A stretch of 64,000 nt of DNA, from the NCBI RefSeq assembly GCF_020497125.1, contig NC_059081.1, positions 20,369,105-20,433,104 on the forward strand, in the 5' to 3' direction. Shown here piece after piece: positions 57,713-64,000 of the stretch (its first letter is position 1; each line of letters begins with the position of its first letter). The stretch comes from Mauremys mutica. Its lineage: Eukaryota > Chordata > Testudines > Geoemydidae. The position numbers were made by a program, and so were the translations under genes. The notes under the pieces are model-generated. The model was not told the origin of the DNA, made no database searches, and was given only the letters and a program-made list of their open reading frames with translations.

Positions 57713-58319
57713 TATTGAATAGTTAGTGGAGTCAGTCCAAGTAGGGATTACTTGGGCATCCTTTTGCAGATCTGTGTGTGGCTAAGGGAAATGGCAGATA
57801 TTAGCATCTCATATTCTTCATTTCATCCTTTGAATCACTCTGCTATGAGTACAAGATCATATTGATAAAACAGCAGCAGCAACATATTGCAAAGTTCGTT
57901 CTATAAAACAAGGGTAATTGTCCCTAGCAATGTGTGTGTGAGGAATTGAGGAAAAATAAGCAGCTCTAAGCTTTGAGGCAATATAAAGTGATATTTTTTT
58001 TTCACAATAGAATTAGATCAGAGGAGGGAAGATATGCAAACATTTGGCTATTTAGTACTGAAATGAATATTTTCGTTATTCCTTCCTGATCTGTAATCAT
58101 GGTTCAATCTGTTCTTTTAAGAAAATGCTGCTGTCTTAAAAATGTTAATCTCTGTGAAATGGTTTTATACTCACATTGTTTTCTTTAATAATTGAACCCT
58201 TCACTAGCTGATGTTTTGTGTGTATGCGTGTAGATCAGTTTTATGTGTGTAGATCAATGATTTGGTATGTCATAAAGCAAGTTGTTAGCCTGAGGAAAGT
58301 GGTAGAATTGCACCACAGA
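57713..58319. other. No recognisable gene
   Basis: AT-rich, with no recognised feature. Confidence 0.35.
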
Positions 58320-59029
58320 CAGGGCCGGCTCTAGGATTTTTGCCGCCCCAAGCAAAAAAAATTTTGGTCACCTCCACTTTTTTTTTTCATTCCTCCCCTG
58401 CCCCCGGCCCTGCCCCAACTCCACCCTTTCCGAACCCCTTCTTCAAATCCCCAGCCCCGCCCCCTCCCCCAGGAGTATGGCATTCCCCCCCCCATTGTTT
58501 CCTGGGGGTCCCCCACAACCTCCTGCCCTAGCTCACCTCCGCTCCGCCTGCTCCCCTGGTGCGCTGCCGCTCCGCTTCTCCCCCCTCCCTCTCAGGCGAG
58601 GGAGGGGGGAGAAGCGGAGCAGCGGCACATTCAGGGGAGCAGGCGGAGCGGAGGTGAGCTGGGAGGGGTGCAGGAAGTAATGGGGGGTAGAGGAACCACT
58701 CCCCGCTCCAGCTCACCTCCGCTCCACCACTGCCTCCTCTCCTGAGCACCCGCCGCTCGTCTTCTCCTCCCTCCCTCCCTCCCAGGCTTGCTACGCGTGA
58801 AACAGCTGTTTTGCACGCAGCAAGCCTGGAAGGGAGGGGGGAGAAGCGGAGCAGGCGGCATGCTCAGGGGAGCAGGCGGAGGTGGAGCGGAGGCGAGCTG
58901 GGGCGGCGGGGGCAATTTTTCCCCATGTCCCAGAGTTGGCACCTATGATGGCCGGCACCAGAATGCCGCCCCTAGAAATGTGCCACCCCAAGCACCTGCT
59001 TGTTTTGCTGGTGCCTGGAGCCAGCCCTG
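58320..59029. mobile_element. hAT-like GC-rich element with twin internal hairpins
   Basis: The ends CAGGGCCGGCTCTAGG and CTGGAGCCAGCCCTG are inverted copies, and ACCACAGA (58312-58319) and ACCACTGA (59030-59037) agree at 7 of 8. The 710-bp unit belongs to the family of 18429-18667 and 60109-60415 but has an extended interior. Inside are two large palindromes: 58530-58660 (arms AGCTCACCTCCGCTCCGCCT and complement) and 58710-58899, whose centre carries a near-perfect stem from CCAGGCTTGCTACGCG to its complement at 58829. Open frames on both strands mirror each other and are not genes. Confidence 0.92.
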
Positions 59030-59037
59030 ACCACTGA

Positions 59038-59768
59038 TACAGCATCCTCTGTAGGAAAGTCTGAAGGAAACTTCATACTAGTCAGCCAGCATGAAATATA
59101 GATGTTCATAAAGTGAGTAATCTAAAGCCCATTGAAATGAATAGGAAGAGTCCCACTGACTTCAAAAGATTTTGGATCAAACCCAAAATGTAGGACAGCA
59201 GAGACTCCTTCTTCATATTTGTGTGCAAGTCATTTAGCAGAGCATGGGTCAGTATAGAAATAATGCAGGACTTTTCAAAGGATCCTGAGGAACTTGGGCA
59301 CCTAAAGTCTTTGGGCTCCTTTGAAAAACCCAGAGAATTATAATCATATTTAAAACAAGATCCCTGTTTCATGATATCATCAATTACATTATTTATCTGA
59401 GAAAGGCAGTGTCCAAGTTTAATGACTACATCAAAAACAAAAGAGGAAGAAAAGGGAGGGATTCTGGACTGAGCACTAAACCATCGTTATTAAAATATCC
59501 ATGAGTTTGTGAAATGATTCTAAGGCAAGGAGATGCAGTAATATTGATAGGTAATTGCGTGGGAGAGAAGTATGTGTAGTTTGCCTAGTTGTAATGCTCC
59601 ATTTTCATTTAGTTCCTATTAGGATCTTTCTTTCATATTAGAGCAATGTGCTTGTCAAGGTAACAAGCCTGAAGATATTGTTTTAGAAACAATAAAGTGA
59701 CAAAAGAATAGCTACATATGCAATTCTTTAGAGGTAAAGCAGAAACATTTCCTTTGGTGGGAATCTGT
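59038..59768. other. No recognisable gene
   Basis: AT-rich. The phrase CCCATTGAAATGAATAGG near 59130, facing TGGATCAAACCC near 59172, may be a relic of the GGGCCAAATTC-type palindromic MITEs. Confidence 0.35.
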
Positions 59769-59804
59769 GGGCTTGTCTACAGAAATAATTATACAGGTAT
59801 ATCA

Positions 59805-60540
59805 GCTTAGCTAAGCTGTGCAGCCAGGCGACAGGTTATCAAGGGCCGTGCAGGCGTGCAGCCACAGGGGCTTGGACTGGAGAAAGAGAGATGTGGGTGG
59901 TGTGCAGGGCTGGGGCAGGGAGAGGCGCCCCTCCCCCAGCCCCTGGCTGCTGTTGCGAGAGAGGTCTGGGAGGAGACTTCTCTCCTCACTGCAGCCCTGG
60001 GGCAGCCTGCACTGCAAATCTCTCATTCCTGGCCCCACCCCAGAGGCCGCATCCCCAGCTGGAGCCCTAACCCCTCTGCACCGCAACCCTCTGTCCCAGC
60101 CCTGAGCCCAGGGGCGGCTCTAGACATTTCGCCGCCCCAAGCAGGGTGGCATGCCGCGGGCGGGGCGCTCTGCCGGTCGCCGGGAGGGCAGCAGGTGGCT
60201 CCGGTGGACCTCCCGCAGGCGTGCCTGTGGAGGGTCCGCTGGTCCTGTGGCTTTGGTGGACCACCGGAGCTGCGGTACCAGCGGACCCTCCGCAGGCATG
60301 CCTGCGGGAGGTCCACCGGAGCCGCCTGCCACCCTCCCGGTGACCGGCAGAGCGCCCCCCGCGGCATGCCGCCCCAAGCACGCGCTTTGCGTGCTGGGGC
60401 CTGGAGCCGCCCCTGCCTTAGCCCCCTCCCACACTCCAAACCTCTCAGCCCCACCCCCACCACACATCACCTCCATATTGGTGCACATAACAAAACTCAT
60501 TCCATACATGGACGTAAAAAATTAGAGGGAACATTGTATA
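59805..60540. mobile_element. CAATGTTCCCTCTAA-type nonautonomous element
   Basis: The right terminus AAAAAATTAGAGGGAACATTG (60519-60539) is the inverted form of the left terminus of 49296-50382. The left edge TAAGCTGTGCAGCCAGG mirrors that element's right edge, CTGTGCACAGCTTTC-like. The interior is GC-rich and carries a 246-codon open frame on the plus strand without any domain. A hAT-like MITE lies in its right part. Confidence 0.6.
60109..60415. mobile_element. hAT-like hairpin MITE, 8-bp duplication, nested
   Basis: CAGGGGCGGCTCTAGAC and CTGGAGCCGCCCCTG are inverted ends. CCTGAGCC (60101-60108) and CCTTAGCC (60416-60423) agree at 7 of 8. The 307-bp body is one long palindrome, with TCCGGTGGACCTCCCGCAGG facing its complement near 60311. 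This is the same family as 18429-18667; here it is nested in the 59805-60540 element, so it is younger than its host. Confidence 0.93.
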
Positions 60541-60570
60541 CCAGTTTGATTCCCTCTGTGGACAAGAGAG

Positions 60571-60636
60571 AACAAGAGTGGCTTTTTGCAATTTAGCTTA
60601 TTCCAGAACAAGAGTGGCTTTTTGCAATTTAGCTTA
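60571..60636 (+). repeat. 36-bp tandem duplication
   Basis: A 30-base identical stretch beginning AACAAGAGTGGCTTTTTGCA occurs at 60571-60600 and again at 60607-60636, with a six-base spacer. A partial inverted copy (CATTCTTGTTCTGGAATAAG) follows near 60677, suggesting the remains of a palindromic element that also duplicated in tandem. Confidence 0.85.
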
Positions 60637-60960
60637 AATCATTTTGGAAGTGACATATGCTAAACTAGAAAAAAGGCATTCTTGTTCTGGAATAAGAGTG
60701 TTTGCAGGGCAAGTTAACAGGTATAACTACACAGGTATAATTATATTTTCCTCTGGAAAGAAAGACCATGGACTTGAGATTAACTGTAAAGAAAGTAGAC
60801 TAAAGGCCAGGGTCAACTATCACAAAATGTTGGATTCTGAATGTTCTCAGCTGCTCTGTTAAACCTTTATTAACAGGAGCCTATGCCCTAGAAAACATTT
60901 TTGGTCACACTTTACATTAAAGTTCCATTTCTAAATAGTTTATAATGGATCTGTAGATAG
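60637..60960. other. Remains of a palindromic MITE; no gene
   Basis: Contains CATTCTTGTTCTGGAATAAG, the inverted partner of 60601-60612, and TAACTACACAGGTATAATTA near 60724, similar to the left edge of the shell at 59769. Boundaries are unclear. Confidence 0.35.
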
Positions 60961-61200
60961 AATCATAGAATTATAGGTCTGGAAGGGCCCTCAGGGGTCT
61001 TCTAGTCCAGTCCTCTGCACTAATGGCAGGACTATGTATCCTGACAGATGTTTGTCTAACCTGCTCTTAAAAATCTCCAATGAGAGAGATTCCACAACCT
61101 CTCTAGGCAATTTATTCCAGTGCTTAACCATGCTGACCACTAGGAAGTTTCTCCTAATGTCCAACCTAAATCACCCTTGCTGAAATTTAAGGAGAACAAA

Positions 61201-62466
61201 TTAAGGAGAACAATTTTTCTGCCTCCTCCTTGTAAACTTGAAAACGGTTATCATGTTCCCTCTCAGTCTTCTCATCTCCAGATTAAATAAACCAATTTTT
61301 TTCAATCTTCCCTCATAGGTCATGTTTTCTAGACCTTTAATCATTTTTGTTGCTCTCTTCTGGACTTTCTCCAATTTGTCCATATCTTTGCTGAAATGTG
61401 GCACCCAGAACTGAACACAATACTCCAGTAGAGGCCTACTCAGCATGGAGTAGAGTGAAAAAATTACTTCTCATGTCTTGCTTATAACATTCTGGCTAAT
61501 ACATTCCAGAATGATATTTGCTTTTTTTGCAACAGTGTTATACTGTTGACTTCTATTTAGCTTGTGATCCACTATGACCCCCAGATCCCTTTTCACGGTG
61601 ATTCTTCTTAGGCAGTCATTTCCCATTTTGTATGTGTGCAACTGATTGTTCCTTCCTAAGTGCAGTACTTTGTATTTGTCCTTATTTAATTTCATCCTAT
61701 TTACTTCCGACCATTTCTCCAGTTTGTCCAGATCATTTTGAATTTTAATCCTATCTTCCAAACAACTCACAACCCCTCCTAGCTTGGTATCGTCCACAAA
61801 CTTTATAAATGTACTCTCTATGCCATCATCTACATCATTGATGAAGATATTGAATAAAACCAGACCCATAACTAATCCCGGTGGGACTCCACTTGATATG
61901 TTGTTTCAGCTTTACTGTGAACCACTGATAACTGCACTCTGGAAATGGTTTTCCAACCAGTTATGCACCTATCTTATAGTAGTTCCATCGAGGTTGTATT
62001 TCCCTAGTCTGTTGATGAGAAGGTCACGCGAGGCAGTATCAAAAGCCTTATTAAGTCAAGATATATCACATCTACCACATCTCCAGATCCACAAGGCTTG
62101 TTTCCCTATAGAAGAAAGCTATTAGGTTGGTTTGTCATGATTTGTTCTTGACAAATCCATGCTGACTGTTACTTATCACCTTATTATCTGTAGGTGTCTG
62201 CAAATTGATTGCTTACATCATTTGCTCCATTATCTTTCCAGGCGCTGAAGTTAACCTGACTGGTTTGTAATTCCTTGGATTGTCCTTATTCCCTTTTTTA
62301 TAGATTGGCATTATATTTGCCCTTTTCCAGTCCTCTGGAATCTCACCCGTCTTCCATGACTTTTTGAAGATAATCGCTAATGGCTCAGATATCTCCTCAG
62401 TCAGCTCCTTGAGTATTCTAGGATGTATTTCATCAGGCCCTGGTGACTTGAAGATATCTAACTTGT
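61201..62466 (-). pseudogene. CR1 reverse transcriptase, inactivated
   Basis: Three blocks can be read. Fingers: SPGPDEIHPRILKELTEEIS, SWKTGEIPEDWKRANIMPIY (62466-62213). Palm: LVLFNIFINDVDDGIESTFI, KFVDDTKLGG and DRIKIQNDLDKLEKWSEVNR (61869-61471); the catalytic box is FVDD instead of FADD. Thumb region: [40 protein letters not shown] (61446-61201). The blocks are in different frames, so the gene is broken although both Asp of the box remain. Confidence 0.9.
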
Positions 62467-62470
62467 CTAA

Positions 62471-62734
62471 GGGCTTGTCTACTCTACCAGCCGGATTGGC
62501 AGGCAGCGATCGATCTAGCGGGGGTTGATAGACGTGATAAATCGACTGCTGAACACTCTCCCATTGACTCCAATACGCCAGCAGAACGAAAAGCGCAAGC
62601 GGAGTCGACGGGAGAGCATCAGCAGTGATGACACCGCAGTAAGTAGATCTAAGTATGTCGACTTCAGCTATGCTAGTCACATAGCTGAACTTGCATATCT
62701 TAGATCGACCCCATGCGGTAGTGTAGACAAGCTC
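62471..62734. mobile_element. Harbinger-like MITE in CR1, TAA duplication
   Basis: GGGCTTGTCTACTCT on the left and GTGTAGACAAGCTC on the right are inverted ends. TAA flanks it at 62468-62470 and 62735-62737. A 3-bp TWA duplication is the mark of the PIF/Harbinger superfamily. Removing the 264-bp element restores CR1 sequence. The interior contains TCGAC-rich palindromes, and its open frame (62525-62737) is not a gene. Confidence 0.85.
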
Positions 62735-63050
62735 TAAGTAGTTTTTAACTTGTTTTTTCCCTATTTTAGCCGCTGATCCTACCTCATTTTCACTGACAAG
62801 TTAGATGTCCAATTTCTACTAACCTTTTTGGTGAAAACTGAAACAAAAAAGTTATTTAGCACTTCTGCCATTTCCACATTTTCTGTTATCGTTCCCCCCT
62901 CCTCATTGAGTAACAGACCTATCCTGTCCTTAGTCTTCCTCTTGCCTCTAGTGTATTTGTAGAATGTTTTCTTGTTAGCCTTTATGTTTCTAGCTAGCTT
63001 AATCTCATTTTGTGTTTTGGCCTTTCTAATTTTGTCCCTACTTACTTGTG

Positions 63051-63606
63051 TTATTGGTTTATATTCATCTCCTGGTTAAGCCTGGGTGATCTCTTGCCAT
63101 ACTTTCTATCTTTCTCATTCAGTGGGATAGCTTGTTCTTGTGCCCTTAATAATGTCTCTTTGAAAAACTGCCAACTCTTTTGAACTTGTTTTCCCCTTAG
63201 ACTTGCTTCCCATGGGATCTTATTTACAATCTCTCTGAGTCTGCTAAAGTCTGCCTTCTTGAAATCCATTTTCTTTATTGTGCTGTTGTTCCTCTTACCA
63301 TTACTTAGAATCATGAACTCTACTATTTCATGATCACTTTCACCCACACTGCATCATACTTTCAAATTCTCAGCCAGTTTCTCCCTATTTGTCAAAATCA
63401 AATCTAGAACAGCCTCTCCCCTAGTAGCTTTCTCCACCTTCTGAAATAAAAATCATGTGTCCAATACATTTCAAGAAGTTGATGGATAATCTATGTCCCG
63501 CCGTATTATTTCCCCAACAGATTTTTGGGTAGTTGAAGTTCCCCATCACCACCAAGTCCTGTGCTTTGGATGATTTTGTTAGTTGTTTAAAAAAAGTTTC
63601 ATCCAC
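63051..63606 (-). pseudogene. CR1 APE-type endonuclease and inter-domain region, inactivated
   Basis: From 63606 the frame reads [17 protein letters not shown]. The family motif is GDFN, so the catalytic Asp has become Asn. After a frameshift, [10 protein letters not shown] (63347 on) keeps the SDH motif near the end of the nuclease domain. [20 protein letters not shown] and PRLNQEM follow, leading into the RT. The changed GDFN box and the frameshift make the nuclease inactive. Confidence 0.85.
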
Positions 63607-64000
63607 ATCTTCCTGATTCTGTAGTAGACCTCTACCATGATATCGCCCTTTTTTACATCCATTTTATCCTTACCCAGAGACTTTCATCAAGTCTGTCTCC
63701 TATTTCCATCTCAACCTGAGCCCAGGTATATACATTTTTGATATATAAGGCAACACCTCCTCTCTTTTTCCCTGTCTGTCCTTCCTAAGAAAGCTGTACC
63801 AATATTCTAGTTATGTGTATTATCACACCAAGTCTCTGTGATGCCAACTATGTGATAGTTATGTTTATTAACTATCATTTCTAGTTCTTCATGCTTATTC
63901 CCCATACTTCTCGCATTAGTATACAGACATCTAAGATACTAATTTGATTTCCCCCTATGTTCTCTCTTCTCTTTCCCTTATCCCTGCTATAATTGTAACC

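Larger units (their letters stand above)
59769..60566. mobile_element. Outer MITE shell with nested insertions
   Basis: GGGCTTGTCTACAGAAATAA on the left matches CTCTGTGGACAAG on the right in inverted form, with TTATACAGGTAT and ATACCAGTTTGAT next to the ends. In between lies the GC-rich CAATG-type element (59805-60540) and, inside that, a hAT-like MITE (60109-60415). The outer ends are degenerate, so the shell is a tentative call. Confidence 0.45.
60961..64000 (-). mobile_element. CR1 LINE, near full-length coding region, runs off the window
   Basis: The antisense 3' tail starts AATCATAGAATTATAGGTCT. The copy continues through the C-terminal region, RT palm and fingers, the inter-domain segment and the endonuclease, and leaves the window at 64000. 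It is the most complete CR1 here. A Harbinger-like MITE interrupts it at 62471-62734. Frameshifts and stops are moderate, so it is younger than 10690-12600 but not active. Confidence 0.93.

Noticed and set aside
59856..60596. 246-codon open frame on the plus strand with mirrored minus-strand frames
   Set aside because: It runs through a CAATG-type element and a nested hairpin MITE and shows symmetric frames on both strands, as palindromic GC-rich DNA does.

Overview
This window reads as repeat-dense vertebrate DNA, most likely from a turtle (Testudines). The assignment rests on recognising the repeats themselves: CR1 LINEs in both orientations, a tRNA-derived SINE with a CR1-like tail, Penelope-like elements, a Tx1-like LINE, solo LTRs and many short hAT- or Harbinger-like DNA elements of kinds I know from turtle genomes. 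No database was consulted. I find no host protein-coding exon, no tRNA or rRNA gene, and nothing bacterial. The window is either intergenic or inside a large intron. Every protein-like signal I can support belongs to a decayed transposon.

Layout. Positions 1-3,430: two insertions of one LTR family, the first a palindromic composite and the second a clean solo LTR with a 5-bp target duplication, followed by a CR1 3' end and a purine-rich stretch. 3,700-8,430: a hAT-like element, a long stretch without recognisable content, and a plus-strand CR1 remnant carrying a nested hAT-like MITE with a perfect 8-bp duplication. 10,690-12,600: an old minus-strand CR1. 14,505-15,735: a GC-rich repeat with a minisatellite and a hairpin. 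18,429-18,667: the first of three related hAT-like hairpin elements. 23,336-25,955: two Penelope-like fragments joined head to head, with recognisable reverse transcriptase (YIDN in place of YIDD) and GIY-YIG remnants. 34,250-34,412: a tRNA-derived SINE. 37,680-38,625: a second Penelope-like copy with a GIY-YIG domain and a hammerhead-like motif. 38,962-40,500: a hAT element with its 3' portion duplicated in inverted orientation. 40,503-46,105: several short palindromic elements.

The last 16 kb is strongly nested. 48,747-53,150 holds two Tx1-like LINE copies, one split by a solo LTR and a hAT-like MITE. 54,471-57,541 is a CR1 holding a 555-bp hairpin element, an 85-bp Penelope-like fragment and a 220-bp hAT-like element. 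58,320-60,566 holds GC-rich hairpin elements, one nested inside others. 60,961 to the right edge is a long CR1 with endonuclease and reverse transcriptase remnants, interrupted by a Harbinger-like MITE with a TAA duplication.

The 'genes' do not work together as a host pathway. The value of the window is as a record of mobile-element activity: target duplications can be read by eye at many boundaries, giving a relative insertion order. The most unusual objects are the LTR palindrome at 40-929, the foldback hAT at 38,962-40,500, and the head-to-head Penelope-like pair at 23,336-25,955.
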